Shown here: positions 7,334-16,405 of the stretch, piece by piece
Position numbering within the stretch: the stretch's first letter is position 1
Layout of the letters: each line of letters opens with the position of its first letter
Source of the DNA: Deltaproteobacteria bacterium
GTDB taxonomy: Bacteria; Desulfobacterota; Desulfuromonadia; Geobacterales; Pseudopelobacteraceae
Direction: 5' to 3'
Assembly: GCA_021779135.1 (NCBI GenBank)
Contig: JAJYBH010000009.1
Span: 1-50,287 of the forward strand
DNA length: 50,287 nucleotides
Program-made: the position numbers and the translations under genes
The notes under the pieces: generated by a model
What the model was told of the DNA's origin: nothing
The model's input: the letters and a program-made list of their open reading frames with translations, nothing else
The model's database searches: none

Positions 7334-8179
7334 TTAGCTCAGGTAATAGTCCCGATCCTTTTCGTATAATGAAATGAACTGTTCGTGGAGTTGTGGCATC
7401 TTTTCCGGCTGGATGTGCAGCAGATACGCGGAGAGAATTTTGGTGACGTCGATGTTGTTGTTGGGGACAATCTGCCCGATCCCCGATTTTTCGCAGAAGG
7501 CGGCGGCAATATTCAAGATCCTCGACAGGTTTTTTTCTTCGACGCTCGAACTCTGATTCTTGAGGTCGCGGAAGTGAAGCACCGCTTCCACTATGACCTT
7601 GTCGAGATTCCATTTTTTCAGGAGAACCGCGGCAACTACCTCATTGGGGAATCCGAACTGCTCTATCTCAAGAATGGAGAGGTCTTTATTCGAACTCACG
7701 GATGATTTGAGGAGCTTTTGATACCGGTCTCCGTATTTGCTGGCAAGCACCGACTTGCCGATCGGGCAGAGCATGCCGGCAATGAAGGCTTCCTCGAGGT
7801 CGAAAAGCTTCGTTTCCATGGCAATCATCCGTGCACCCACGGCGCAGCCGATCGCGTTTTCCCAGAGCAGCTTCCCAAATGTTCCGGCCTGGGGGGTGGC
7901 CGCCTTGAAGCTGCACTCAAGCGCAATCGATTTAATCATTTTCCGGCCAATGAATCCAATGGCATGATCCAGTTTGGTTGGTTTCGAGTGGGTGCTGTAA
8001 GCGGGCGAGTTTATCAGCGTGAAGATGCGGGCCGACATGGCGGGGTCGTGGGCAATGGCATCCGCCAGCAGCATGTTTGGTGTAGTGTCATTTTCGAGCA
8101 GTTTCAGCACCTTCACCACCACTTCGGGCATGGTGGGCAGATCTTTGAAAATGTCTTCTTTCAAGATGGTGTCGAGCAT
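7334..8179 (-). CDS. HDOD domain signalling protein
   Basis: The HDOD domain covers most of the 281 residues: DLPTMPEVVVKVLKLL, IAHDPAMSARIFTLINSPAY, AIGFIGRKMIKSIAL and a long helical tail. HDOD domains are degenerate HD folds lacking the metal-binding HD pair and usually act as regulatory scaffolds in bacterial signalling, often tied to c-di-GMP or two-component systems. I chose the ATG at 8179 because AGGAAGAG lies just upstream and the domain begins shortly after. An upstream ATG at 8242 with a weaker AAGGAA would add 21 residues. It is convergent with the gene before it. Confidence 0.85.
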   Translation of the reverse strand: MLDTILKEDIFKDLPTMPEVVVKVLKLLENDTTPNMLLADAIAHDPAMSARIFTLINSPAYSTHSKPTKLDHAIGFIGRKMIKSIALECSFKAATPQAGTFGKLLWENAIGCAVGARMIAMETKLFDLEEAFIAGMLCPIGKSVLASKYGDRYQKLLKSSVSSNKDLSILEIEQFGFPNEVVAAVLLKKWNLDKVIVEAVLHFRDLKNQSSSVEEKNLSRILNIAAAFCEKSGIGQIVPNNNIDVTKILSAYLLHIQPEKMPQLHEQFISLYEKDRDYYLS

Positions 8180-8290
8180 GGTCTCTTCCTGATTTTCCAA
8201 GTCTCTGGCTAGATTTTTGATTGACGGGCTTTGGCGCGCCATACAATTGTTTTCCTTGGCGCTGGCACGCTTCGGAGAAGCGTTCGGGCT

Positions 8291-8307
8291 TTTAATGTTA
8301 CATTAAA
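8291..8307. promoter_or_regulatory. AT-rich inverted repeat upstream of the HDOD gene
   Basis: TTTAATG-TTA-CATTAAA is a perfect dyad located 112 bases before the chosen HDOD start. The surrounding 8243-8555 stretch has no gene. The dyad could be an operator for the divergent HDOD and flavin-reductase genes. Confidence 0.35.
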
Positions 8308-8555
8308 TGTAAAAGGTTGCAACCAGTTTTGCAATATCCTGTTTTATTGTCCCAGCTATAGGCGGCCAGAGCGGCGCGGTGAGGTCTGGCAGGCGCCTTG
8401 CCCGACAGCAGTCGCCTGGCGGAGCAAATAACAGTTGAATCAATGCCGGGTATCGGGCATTCTGCGGAGGGAAAGGGGGGGTTACCCCCGGTTGGTTCCG
8501 CCAAGACTCGACAAAACATACAGCGGGAATCGTGAAACCCTCCAGGAGAGATAAG

Positions 8556-9125
8556 ATGAAAAAATCAGTTGGTGCCAAGACCCTGCTCTATCCGACCCCG
8601 GTCCTGATGGTCGGGACCTATGACCAGGCTGGCAAGCCCAACCTGATGAATGCCGCCTGGGGAGGCATCTGCTGTTCCCAACCACCCTGTGTCGCCGTAT
8701 CACTGCGCAAGGCGACCTATTCCCACGCCTGCATTGTGGATCGTAAAGCCTTTACGGTCGGCATTGCCTGCGAAGGCAGGATGGTTGAGGCCGATTACGT
8801 CGGAATTGCGTCGGGGCGAGACGTGGACAAATTTGCCGTAGCCGGTCTGACGCCTGTCCGGAGTGAACTGGTCGATGCGCCGTATGCGGCGGAATTTCCG
8901 GTGGTGCTGGAGTGCCGGCTGCTGCACATAGTCGAGATCGGCCTGCACACCCAGTTTGTGGGCGAAATTATCGATGTCAAGGCCGATGTTGATGTGCTGG
9001 GTGAGGATGGCCTACCCGATATCATGAAGATCAAGCCGCTCATGTATGATACCTCCCATCGCGGCTACCATGGCGTTGGTCCGCTCATGGGCAGGGCTTT
9101 TACCGTCGGAAAAACGAAAGGGTGA
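8556..9125 (+). CDS. Flavin reductase-like FMN-binding protein
   Basis: The 189-residue protein has the flavin reductase-like split-barrel fold: TPVLMVGTYDQAGKPNLMNAAW, a Cys-rich ICCSQPPCVAVSLRKATYS, FTVGIA and EVIDVKADVDVL-type strands. Members bind FMN and reduce flavins or act as oxidoreductases; many in anaerobes have unknown substrates. An AGGAGAG RBS lies 5 bases before the ATG. It ends with TGA three bases before the next ATG, forming a two-gene unit with the small monooxygenase-like gene. Confidence 0.85.
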   Translation: MKKSVGAKTLLYPTPVLMVGTYDQAGKPNLMNAAWGGICCSQPPCVAVSLRKATYSHACIVDRKAFTVGIACEGRMVEADYVGIASGRDVDKFAVAGLTPVRSELVDAPYAAEFPVVLECRLLHIVEIGLHTQFVGEIIDVKADVDVLGEDGLPDIMKIKPLMYDTSHRGYHGVGPLMGRAFTVGKTKG

Positions 9126-9127
9126 TC

Positions 9128-9418
9128 ATGTCAAGGATAACGGTGATTGCAAGGATCGTGGCAAAGCAAAAGTCTCAGGAGATCGTCAGGAGTGAGCTGC
9201 TCAAACTCGTCTCGGCGACCAGGAAAGAGGAGGGCTGCCTGGAGTACACCCTGCACCAGGACAATGACAACCCCCTCGTCTTCATCTTCTACGAGAATTG
9301 GAAGGATGAGTCCTGTCTAGAAAAGCATATGAACTCGGAGCACTTCAGGAACTACGTGAGTGCCACGGACGGAATGCTTGATGAAAAAGCAGTTAACAAA
9401 CTTACCCGGATCGAATAA
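9128..9418 (+). CDS. Antibiotic biosynthesis monooxygenase (ABM/YgiN-like) domain protein
   Basis: The 96-residue protein has the dimeric ferredoxin-like ABM pattern: ITVIARIVAKQ, a helix with EIVRSELLKLVSATRKEEGCLEYTLHQD, then FIFYENWKDESCLEKHMNSEHF. YgiN-type relatives oxidise quinols or dispose of reactive small molecules. The close link to a flavin reductase-like gene upstream is typical of small redox pairs. An in-frame GTG at 9122 overlaps the previous stop and is an alternative start. Confidence 0.82.
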   Translation: MSRITVIARIVAKQKSQEIVRSELLKLVSATRKEEGCLEYTLHQDNDNPLVFIFYENWKDESCLEKHMNSEHFRNYVSATDGMLDEKAVNKLTRIE

Positions 9419-9437
9419 CGAATTAAAGGAGCAGCTC

Positions 9438-10133
9438 ATGAATGAATTGAACAGCGGCTACACCCGGAGTGCCAGCCAGGTAATAGTCAGACAGAACGCA
9501 CTCCTCCGCCAGGTCTATGCCTGGATGGGGATTGGGCTGGCCATCACGGCCTTTATGGCGCTGGCCACGCTTTCATCACCCGTAGCAGTCAATACCATCG
9601 CGGGGAACCGGCTTGTGTTCTACGGCCTGATGATCGGCGAACTTGCCCTGGTATTTACCCTCTCCGGCGCCATCAACCGCCTGAGCGCCACGACTGCCAC
9701 GCTCCTGTTCGTGGCATATTCGGCCCTTAACGGTGTCACACTGTCCATTCTGGCCCTGATCTACACGGCCAACTCGATTGCCACCACCTTTGTCATCACC
9801 GCCGGCATGTTCGGGGCCATGAGCGTCTATGGATACGCGACCAGGCGTGACCTGACCTCATGGGGCAGCTTCCTGTTCATGGGACTGATCGGTGTGGTGA
9901 TCGCATCGATCGTTAATATCTTTGTTGGGAGCAGCGCGGTCTCCTGGGTCATCTCCGCCATCGGTGTGCTGGTTTTCACCGGGCTGACAGCATATGATAC
10001 CTGGAAGATAAAGGCGATGGCGGCCCAGGGAACCGAGGGGAGAAAACCGGCCATACTCGGCGCATTGACGCTCTATCTCGACTTCATCAACCTTTTTCTG
10101 ATGCTGCTCAGGTTCACCGGCAACCGTCGCTGA
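9438..10133 (+). CDS. Bax inhibitor-1/YccA family membrane protein
   Basis: The 231-residue protein has about seven membrane helices. It shows the BI-1 features: a cytosolic N-terminus leading into LLRQVYAWMGIGLAITA, SALNGVTLSILALIY, FGAMSVYGYATRRDLTSWG and the C-terminal YDTWKIK...LYLDFINLFLMLLR, which holds the conserved Asp residues of the pH-sensing di-aspartyl switch. Bacterial members are linked to calcium leak or to control of the FtsH protease (YccA). AAAGGAG lies 6 bases before the ATG. It follows the ABM gene by 19 bases. Confidence 0.93.
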   Translation: MNELNSGYTRSASQVIVRQNALLRQVYAWMGIGLAITAFMALATLSSPVAVNTIAGNRLVFYGLMIGELALVFTLSGAINRLSATTATLLFVAYSALNGVTLSILALIYTANSIATTFVITAGMFGAMSVYGYATRRDLTSWGSFLFMGLIGVVIASIVNIFVGSSAVSWVISAIGVLVFTGLTAYDTWKIKAMAAQGTEGRKPAILGALTLYLDFINLFLMLLRFTGNRR

Positions 10134-10159
10134 TTCGTGGCTGATCCAGGAGACCGACA

Positions 10160-10609
10160 TTGACGGGGAAGTGGAGCATGGATGACATAAAGCAGTTCTT
10201 TTCCACCGGGGATCTGTTTGCCCGTCATAGCGGGATAGAACTTCTCGACGCGGGACCGGGGTGGGCCAAGGCCAGCATGAAGATTGAGCCATTCCATTTC
10301 AACGGTGCCGGCACGGTGCATGGCGGCGCCATTTTTACGCTGGCGGACTTTGCCTTTGCGGTTGCCTCGAACTCCCACGGCATATTGTCGATGGGAATCA
10401 ATACCAGTGTGTCCTTTGTCAAGGCGGCCACCCAAGGGGTTCTTTACGCGGAGGCCAGGGAACTGGCCCGGAACCCGAAACTTGCATCCTATTCGGTCCA
10501 GATTACCGACGACAGCAATGATGTCGTCGCTATTTTTCAGGGGATGGCGTATCGAAAAAATAGAACCATTATTCCGGCGGACTGCTGTGACAGCGCGAAT
10601 GCAGGGTGA
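10160..10609 (+). CDS. PaaI-type hotdog-fold thioesterase
   Basis: The protein has the hotdog fold with the PaaI/YdiI signature: FNGAGTVHGGAIFTLADFAFA, with Gly-Gly and Asp positions used in acyl-CoA hydrolysis. It continues into SMGINTSVSFVKAA, GVLYAEAREL and YSVQITDDSNDVVAIFQGMAYRK. Such enzymes hydrolyse acyl- or aryl-CoA thioesters. The TTG at 10160 has an ideally spaced AGGAG; the ATG at 10178 (MDDIKQFF) is a close alternative with a weaker GGGGAA. It lies 26 bases after the BI-1 gene, probably in the same operon. Confidence 0.87.
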   Translation: MTGKWSMDDIKQFFSTGDLFARHSGIELLDAGPGWAKASMKIEPFHFNGAGTVHGGAIFTLADFAFAVASNSHGILSMGINTSVSFVKAATQGVLYAEARELARNPKLASYSVQITDDSNDVVAIFQGMAYRKNRTIIPADCCDSANAG

Positions 10610-10666
10610 CCAAGGCGGATATGACAGCATGAAAGGGCGGCCGTTGCTTCAATCGCAGACATACAG

Positions 10667-11164
10667 ATGAGCCGCTCCCGTAGCCGCACACATTCCACCA
10701 GGAATGCACATGCGCGCGGTCTGCACATTGTGGCGCTTTTTGAGGGCGCCAAAGGGATGCTGGTCTTGTTGGCAGGTTGCGGACTGCTGATGTTCATTCA
10801 CAAAGACATCCACGAAGCAGCCGTGAAACTGGTTGAGCAATATCATCTCAATCCTGCCAGCCATTACCCGCGTATTTTTCTCGACCTCTCGGAACGCATT
10901 CACGACACTCAATTGTGGGGTTTGGCAATAGCCGCGGCGATGTACTTTGTCGTGAGGATGATCGAAGCTGTTGGGCTCTGGTTGAGAAAGTCCTGGGCCG
11001 AGTGGTTCGCCGTCCTGACCGGCGGCATGTATATCCCGGTCGAGATGTTCGAGGTGGTCCGGAGTTCGACCTGGCCGAGAGTCACCGTGCTCGCCGTCAA
11101 CCTCGGCGTGGTCTCCTATCTCCTGTTTGTCCTGATCAGGGATAATGGCAGGAAGACCGCATGA
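10667..11164 (+). CDS. DUF2127 family membrane protein
   Basis: The 165-residue protein begins with a basic Ser/Arg-rich tail and then RGLHIVALFEGAKGMLVLLAG, the DUF2127 opening. About four membrane helices follow, with RMIEAVGLWLRKSWAEWFAVLTGGMYIPVE as the conserved middle. The function is unknown. Its stop codon overlaps the ATG of a 30-residue membrane peptide (ATGA), so the two are likely translated together. Confidence 0.8.
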   Translation: MSRSRSRTHSTRNAHARGLHIVALFEGAKGMLVLLAGCGLLMFIHKDIHEAAVKLVEQYHLNPASHYPRIFLDLSERIHDTQLWGLAIAAAMYFVVRMIEAVGLWLRKSWAEWFAVLTGGMYIPVEMFEVVRSSTWPRVTVLAVNLGVVSYLLFVLIRDNGRKTA

Positions 11165-11253
11165 ACCCGCTTGCTATCAAGCTGGCGCTCGCTCCGTTCG
11201 TGGCTTTCATGGTTATTATGGCTGTTTTCCTGTACCTGAAAAATCGTAACTGA
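11161..11253 (+). CDS. Small single-helix membrane peptide (30 aa)
   Basis: The frame starts at an ATG that overlaps the DUF2127 stop as ATGA. It encodes one strongly hydrophobic helix (LALAPFVAFMVIMAVFLYL) followed by a basic tail KNRN. The overlap and amphipathic layout (lipophilic helix, positive C-terminus) support a real translated product, perhaps a partner of the DUF2127 protein. No family is recognised. Confidence 0.5.
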   Translation: MNPLAIKLALAPFVAFMVIMAVFLYLKNRN

Positions 11254-11288
11254 TAGCATCCGCAAGAGCTGTTATCATGCCCGGACTT

Positions 11289-11609
11289 TTATTTCGCTTT
11301 GGCTGCGCCTAAAGAATTCACGTACATGACGAGCGAGGACAGCTCGACTGAATCTACCGTGAGAGGCTTCCCGTCAAGCGCCTTCACAATGCACTGATTT
11401 ATAATCTTTGAGAGCGACTTCTCATCGTAGTTGGCCACCTCTTCCAATCCTTTGCCATTGGCATGGCAACCGGCGCAACTCCTGCCATTCGTCCCCAGCG
11501 ATGTACTGGTGAACAGCTCTTTTCCTTTTTCCAGGGAAGGTCCCCCGGCTGCTGTTGCTACCGTAGCCAAAACAAAAAGTGCAACGATCGCCTGAAAAAT
11601 TCGATTCAT
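11289..11609 (-). CDS. Monohaem class I cytochrome c
   Basis: A signal peptide (MNRIFQAIVALFVLATVATAA) precedes an 85-residue cytochrome c domain with one haem site, CAGCH. A distal Met is plausible in SSLVMYVNSLG. The domain reads KGKELFTSTSLGTNGRSCAGCH, the usual small periplasmic carrier type. An AGGAGG lies 7 bases before the ATG. It is convergent with the small membrane peptide gene and stands alone. Confidence 0.9.
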   Translation of the reverse strand: MNRIFQAIVALFVLATVATAAGGPSLEKGKELFTSTSLGTNGRSCAGCHANGKGLEEVANYDEKSLSKIINQCIVKALDGKPLTVDSVELSSLVMYVNSLGAAKAK

Positions 11610-11897
11610 CGTGTGCCTCCTACTCTGGAATTTGCTTCTTTATCGATGATACCAGACAATCAATTTCGTTCAATTATTAGATAAAACTTCTCGGCGAGAA
11701 GGCCCCCGGGTTTTCATGCGATGCCTATGATAGCTCAGAAGGATCACTCGAATCATGGGACGTCAGTATTCTCTTTTCTCCGATTATACGGTGTGTTGCG
11801 AATATTCTGGAAGGGCTTGTGTTGTATCGATCCCTCTGTTAAGCTACCGGGACATCATCACTGTCAAGACCCTGTAACGCGCGGCAACGAGGTCATC

Positions 11898-12788
11898 ATG
11901 AACCCGATTCAAACCACCAAATTGTATGTTCTCATCTGTTGCAGCCTGATACTATCCGGCTGCGCTGCTACAACTTCATCCCGGATACCGTCCCAGCGTC
12001 CCGCCAGGATTGCGCTCGTACTTGGCGCGGGCGCCTCGAAAGGCTTTGCCCACGTCGGTGTGCTGAAAATCCTTGAAAACAACAAGGTTCCGATCCATAT
12101 GATCGTAGGCACAAGCGTGGGAAGTTTTGTCGGCAGTCTCTATGCCTACGGATACGATGCCTATGGGCTGCAGAAGATCGCCCTGTCACTGGAGAGAAGT
12201 GATGTTGCCGAGTTGACCATGCCGGACAACGGTTTCCTGAAAGGAGAGCGACTGCGGGATTACATCAATACCAAAGTACGCCAGAGCCCTATCGAAAGCT
12301 TTAAGATCCCCTTTTATGCCGTGGCCACCGACATCAAAACCGGGAACAGTGTCGTGTTCAATTCCGGCAATCCCGGCATGGCCGTCCAGGCAAGTTGCGC
12401 CATCCCCGGAGTGTTCCAGCCGGCCAGATTCTCGGGCGCCAGCTATGTGGATGGCGGCGTGGTCAAGCCGCTGGCGGTGGATGTTGCCAGGACCTATGGC
12501 GCCGATGTCGTGATCGCGGTGGATATCTCATCCGGCATCGATCAGGTGATCCCCACCACTACCATGGAAACCATCATGAAATCGATACAGATCATGTACA
12601 GCAATATGTCGCAGGTTCCGATCAGCCAGGCTGATGTCGTTATCAAGCCAGTTGTCGGCTTCGTCGGATCAGCGGATTTCAGCCACCGCAACGAGGCGAT
12701 CATGGAGGGGGAAAAGGCGGCCTTGGCAGCCATGCCGCGGATTAATGCGCTGCTTGCCAAACTTCGCCAGGAAGGGCGTTTGCCGTAG
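11898..12788 (+). CDS. Patatin-like phospholipase, predicted lipoprotein
   Basis: A lipoprotein signal peptide ends in the lipobox LSGC (Cys about residue 20), so the protein is likely anchored in the envelope. The patatin domain follows: oxyanion loop GAGASKGFAHVG, nucleophile Ser in GTSVG, and the second catalytic residue Asp in YVDGGV. Patatin-like enzymes are Ser-Asp dyad lipid acyl hydrolases; this RssA-like layout is common in proteobacteria. I chose the ATG at 11898 because it starts the signal peptide and has GAGG upstream; the frame is open 177 bases further but that stretch is not protein-like. Substrate is unknown. Confidence 0.9.
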   Translation: MNPIQTTKLYVLICCSLILSGCAATTSSRIPSQRPARIALVLGAGASKGFAHVGVLKILENNKVPIHMIVGTSVGSFVGSLYAYGYDAYGLQKIALSLERSDVAELTMPDNGFLKGERLRDYINTKVRQSPIESFKIPFYAVATDIKTGNSVVFNSGNPGMAVQASCAIPGVFQPARFSGASYVDGGVVKPLAVDVARTYGADVVIAVDISSGIDQVIPTTTMETIMKSIQIMYSNMSQVPISQADVVIKPVVGFVGSADFSHRNEAIMEGEKAALAAMPRINALLAKLRQEGRLP

Positions 12789-12908
12789 ACCGCACCTTTT
12801 TCTGGTTGTTGATACATGCTTCGAGAGGGTTTGTTGGCGGGAGGGGACATCCTGGCCATGGAGGGGAATAGCCGTCAGATATGGCCGGTCGGGTTAACCA
12901 GGCAGCAA

Positions 12909-14126
12909 TTACACCTTAAATACAGCCTGGTCTCTGCCCAGCTGTTTTGCTTCATACATGAGGCCGTCAACCTTGCTGAGAACTTCATCCAGGGTCTCGT
13001 TGTCCGTGTCGGTCCAGGTTACACCGGCGCTTAACGTGATATGAATCTGGCTGCCATTCCAGGTAAAGGGGTGCTCACGGATGGACGTGATCAATCGTTC
13101 GGCTGTCCGGTGTACCTCGTCTGGCTGAGTATTGGGGAGTACTATGAGGAATTCCTCTCCACCATAGCGTCCGAATACATCATACTGGCGTAGTTCCAGA
13201 TTGATCTCCGAGGCGAGTTCCTGAAGGATGCTGTCTCCGGCCAGATGGCCGTATGAGTCGTTTATCTGTTTGAAAAAATCGACGTCGATCATTATGAATC
13301 CGAGACCGACATTCATTGCAAGCGTTTCTCCGGTTCGTTGCAGCATGGCGAAGTGCTGTTCAACACGCTCAAGGAGCTGCCGCCGGTTGCTGACGCCGGT
13401 CAGCGGGTCGGTCGTTGCCATTGTTTCGAGCTTCTGGTAGGCAAGCTTCAACTCGAAAGATTCGCGTATGATAACAATGTACGAGATGAGCGACAAAAAC
13501 AGCAGCATGACCGTCTGGGCCGTCACCGAATAGAGCATCTGGCGTCTATATTTCTGGGTGATCTTGGACACGTCCGTGTAGATCGAAAACACACCCATGA
13601 TCTGGCCGCTTTTGTGCCTGATCGGCACATCCACCACCGCCATATCGGCCACTTCGCGCTTTTCTCCCACCAGGTCGATTATCGTCTGGTTCTTATTCAG
13701 GTGGTAGACTATCCGTCCTTTGTTGAAAACCTCATCGATGTACTTTTCGTAATCGGAATCTTCCTGAATCGTTTGATTGTCATTGCCGTAGATGGCGGTC
13801 CGGGCCCGGTTGAAAATAAGAACCTTGACGATATTCATCGGGTCATACATGTCGCGGATGCGGACATCAAGCGCATCCCTAGCCGTTTCAGCCAGACTGA
13901 TCGTATAGCCGTTTTTGTCCGTGTTTATCAGAAGGGCATCGACTTCGGTGAAATAGATGGAATCCGCGATTCTCTCCGAATCCGCAACAACAGTATCCCT
14001 GAGGTCCGTCCGGGAGTTCCAGTTTATCACGGCCACCGAGACGGCAAGGATGGTTATCAGACAGCCGGTCGCCAGCATCAGGTACATTGACTTGAACCTG
14101 TCGGGTGAATTATCCGGGGGATACAT
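12909..14126 (-). CDS. Membrane-bound diguanylate cyclase (GGDEF)
   Basis: Two membrane helices (about residues 15-35 and 205-230) flank a ~170-residue periplasmic sensor region that resembles a Cache/PAS-like domain (HKSGQIMGVFSIYTDV). The C-terminal GGDEF domain begins ATTDPLTGVSNRR and has the active site GRYGGEEF, so it should make c-di-GMP from GTP. The Asp of the metal site is in FIMIDVDFFKQIND. No inhibitory RxxD is seen directly before the active site. I chose the ATG at 14126, which has AAGGAAAG upstream; longer in-frame starts reach 14282 but lack a ribosome site. Confidence 0.9.
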   Translation of the reverse strand: MYPPDNSPDRFKSMYLMLATGCLITILAVSVAVINWNSRTDLRDTVVADSERIADSIYFTEVDALLINTDKNGYTISLAETARDALDVRIRDMYDPMNIVKVLIFNRARTAIYGNDNQTIQEDSDYEKYIDEVFNKGRIVYHLNKNQTIIDLVGEKREVADMAVVDVPIRHKSGQIMGVFSIYTDVSKITQKYRRQMLYSVTAQTVMLLFLSLISYIVIIRESFELKLAYQKLETMATTDPLTGVSNRRQLLERVEQHFAMLQRTGETLAMNVGLGFIMIDVDFFKQINDSYGHLAGDSILQELASEINLELRQYDVFGRYGGEEFLIVLPNTQPDEVHRTAERLITSIREHPFTWNGSQIHITLSAGVTWTDTDNETLDEVLSKVDGLMYEAKQLGRDQAVFKV

Positions 14127-14391
14127 ATCTGTTAGACTTTCCTTGAGCATGTTGATGGGGACCTGTTCATCAGGAATAGTTCTGCCTTGCAGTAAGTGGT
14201 TGTTTTTGTGACCCTGTTTTTTAAATCGATACATAATATCATTAAATAGGCATAATTCAATACTTAATTCACCCTCCGGCATTTCATGTATGCAGCCTGC
14301 GGTCGATTATCAAGGGGATTGTTGTTGCCGAAGGGCGGGTGGTTGAAAAAATGATCTCTGGCGGGAAGAGGTCATGGGGCCTTTTGTCCGC

Positions 14392-16080
14392 TCACATTCT
14401 TCCCGAGCGGATGATGGCATAAACCAGCCAGAGCCCGATGATCCCCGCCACGGTGTAACCGGTAAAGGCCAGTACCGGGAAACCCATGAACTTCGGCCCC
14501 TTGTCCGTCTGCATGATGATGGAGGAGCCGACGATCATGGCTGCCAGGATCAGGCTGATGGAGAGGCGGTTAATGGAGCGGTCGAAGTCGGCGGTAAACT
14601 TGTCCAGGCCGCGGTGCTCCAGGTCGATCTTGAATTTGTTGCGATTTATGCGGTTGATGAATTCTTTCAGGTCGCGGGGGAGGTTGCGCGCCAGATTGAG
14701 GTACGAGAACAGGATCTTGTTGATATCACGGGATACATTGCGCGGGGAGTACTTCCTGCGCAAAGACTTGCTGATGACCGGACGCAAGTGCTCGACCATG
14801 TTGAAGGCCGGATTCAGGCTGCGTCCCATGGACTCGATCAGGACCAGCGACTTGGCCAGCAGCATCAGGTCAGGCTGGATACGGATGTTGTAGAGGGTGA
14901 TGATCTCGATGAACTCCATCAGCATCCGGCCGACCTCTATCTCCTTCAGGGGGATTTCGTAATAGCCGTCTATGAAGTTTGACAGGTCGCGCTTGAGGGC
15001 CCGGATGTCAAGGTTGTCCGAAATATCGCCGGCAAACAGCAGCAGCGAAACCACCTCGTCCATGTCGCGATTGACGATTGCGTAGAGAATATCGGTCAGA
15101 AAGGTCTTCAGGCCTTCATCCAGTCTCCCGACAATCCCGTAATCAAGCAGGCAGATGACGTTGTCGGCCAGTATCAGGACGTTGCCGGGATGCAGGTCGC
15201 CATGGAAGAAGCCGTGGCTGAGAACCATCTCCAGAAAGGCATCCGCGCCGCGGCGGGCAATCAGGCAGCGGTCCACCCCCCATTGATCGAAGCATTCCCG
15301 GTCGGTGACCTTGATGCCATCCACGTACTCCATGGTCAGCACACCGCGGGCACTCTGGGCCCAGTAAACGGCGGGAAAGTACATCCAGGGCGTCTGGGCA
15401 AAGTTGTCGCGAAACTTTTCTATGGTGTGCCCTTCGCGGGAAAAGTCCATCTCGCGGCGGATGGTGCGGGCAAACTCACGCACCAGGGCGACCGGGTCGT
15501 AGATCTCGCTGCCCGGTATATGACGCTCCGCCAGCCGGGCCAGCGACATCAGGGCGCTTATGTCGGACTCGACAAGTTCAACAATGCCGGGGCGGCGCAC
15601 CTTGATGACCACGTCCTCGCCGGATATCAGCCGGGCTCGATGCACCTGGGCAATGGAGGCCGCGGCCAGGGGTTCCGGATCTATTGTCGCAAAGAACGAC
15701 TCGACCGGTCCGCCCAGTTCCCGGGTCAGCTGGTCCGTCAGCTCTTCAAAGGGGAAGCTGGGCACATTGTCCTGCAGCTTCTCGAACTCATGTACAAAGG
15801 CATGGGGAATGACATCCGGGCGGGTCGAGAGGAGCTGCCCCAGCTTGATGAAGGTCGGGCCGAGTTCCTCCAGTGCCAGTCGCATCCGCTCCGCGGCTGA
15901 GAGACGGGCAATATCCGGGGCGCTCTTGCGACGCAGCAGCCGGCGGCTGCGCACCAGCACATCGGCCAGGCCCAGCATTTCCAGGGCCTGGTCGAAACCG
16001 TAAGTGCTGAGAACGCGCACAATGTTCAGGTAGCGCCTGATGCTGCGGATGCTGCGGTTTATTCTGAAGAAGGGGAGCAT
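14392..16080 (-). CDS. UbiB/ABC1 family protein kinase-like (AarF)
   Basis: The 562-residue protein has the UbiB signatures: the N-terminal KxGQ-type motif (GPTFIKLGQLLSTR), an Ala-rich nucleotide loop (AAASIAQVHRA), the Lys in VVIKVRRPG, the catalytic HGDLHPGN and the metal Asp in LLDYGIVG. Two membrane helices lie at the C-terminus. UbiB-type atypical kinases/ATPases support quinone synthesis or lipid handling at the membrane. The next upstream gene, 5 bases away, is a coiled-coil phasin-like protein, an arrangement I recall from related bacteria. Confidence 0.92.
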   Translation of the reverse strand: MLPFFRINRSIRSIRRYLNIVRVLSTYGFDQALEMLGLADVLVRSRRLLRRKSAPDIARLSAAERMRLALEELGPTFIKLGQLLSTRPDVIPHAFVHEFEKLQDNVPSFPFEELTDQLTRELGGPVESFFATIDPEPLAAASIAQVHRARLISGEDVVIKVRRPGIVELVESDISALMSLARLAERHIPGSEIYDPVALVREFARTIRREMDFSREGHTIEKFRDNFAQTPWMYFPAVYWAQSARGVLTMEYVDGIKVTDRECFDQWGVDRCLIARRGADAFLEMVLSHGFFHGDLHPGNVLILADNVICLLDYGIVGRLDEGLKTFLTDILYAIVNRDMDEVVSLLLFAGDISDNLDIRALKRDLSNFIDGYYEIPLKEIEVGRMLMEFIEIITLYNIRIQPDLMLLAKSLVLIESMGRSLNPAFNMVEHLRPVISKSLRRKYSPRNVSRDINKILFSYLNLARNLPRDLKEFINRINRNKFKIDLEHRGLDKFTADFDRSINRLSISLILAAMIVGSSIIMQTDKGPKFMGFPVLAFTGYTVAGIIGLWLVYAIIRSGRM

Positions 16081-16085
16081 GCAGG

Positions 16086-16382
16086 TCAGCCGTTCAGGCG
16101 TGCTTCCAGTTCCTGGATTCGCTTTTTAAGCCGTTCCACCTCATCGGCGGAAACCAGGCCCAGGCGCTCGACTACTTTCTGTACCTCGGCTTCGGCCATC
16201 TCGCGAACCTTCTCCTTGTTTTCCTTGGCCATGGACTGGATTCGCTCCACCAGATGCTTGCCCTCCTCCTCGCTCAGCTTGTACCTGTCCTTCATCTCCG
16301 CTACCAGTTCCTCGGCCTTTTTCTGGGTGATGGCCGCGACGCCGATGGTGGTCATGACAACTTTTTCAATGAGTTCCAACAT
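16086..16382 (-). CDS. Phasin-like coiled-coil protein upstream of UbiB
   Basis: The 98-residue protein is almost entirely charged helix. It has a short hydrophobic start (LIEKVVMTTIGVAAIT) and then long heptad-like stretches (EEGKHLVERIQSM, VERLKKRIQELEARL). This resembles phasins of the PhaF/PhaI type, which coat polyester granules, and small accessory proteins near ubiB. GGAG is present before the ATG. It lies 5 bases upstream of the UbiB gene, so they form an operon. No polyester synthase gene is in the window, so a granule role is unproved. Confidence 0.7.
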   Translation of the reverse strand: MLELIEKVVMTTIGVAAITQKKAEELVAEMKDRYKLSEEEGKHLVERIQSMAKENKEKVREMAEAEVQKVVERLGLVSADEVERLKKRIQELEARLNG

Positions 16383-16405
16383 GTCTGTCTCCGTTCAATT
16401 TGGGA

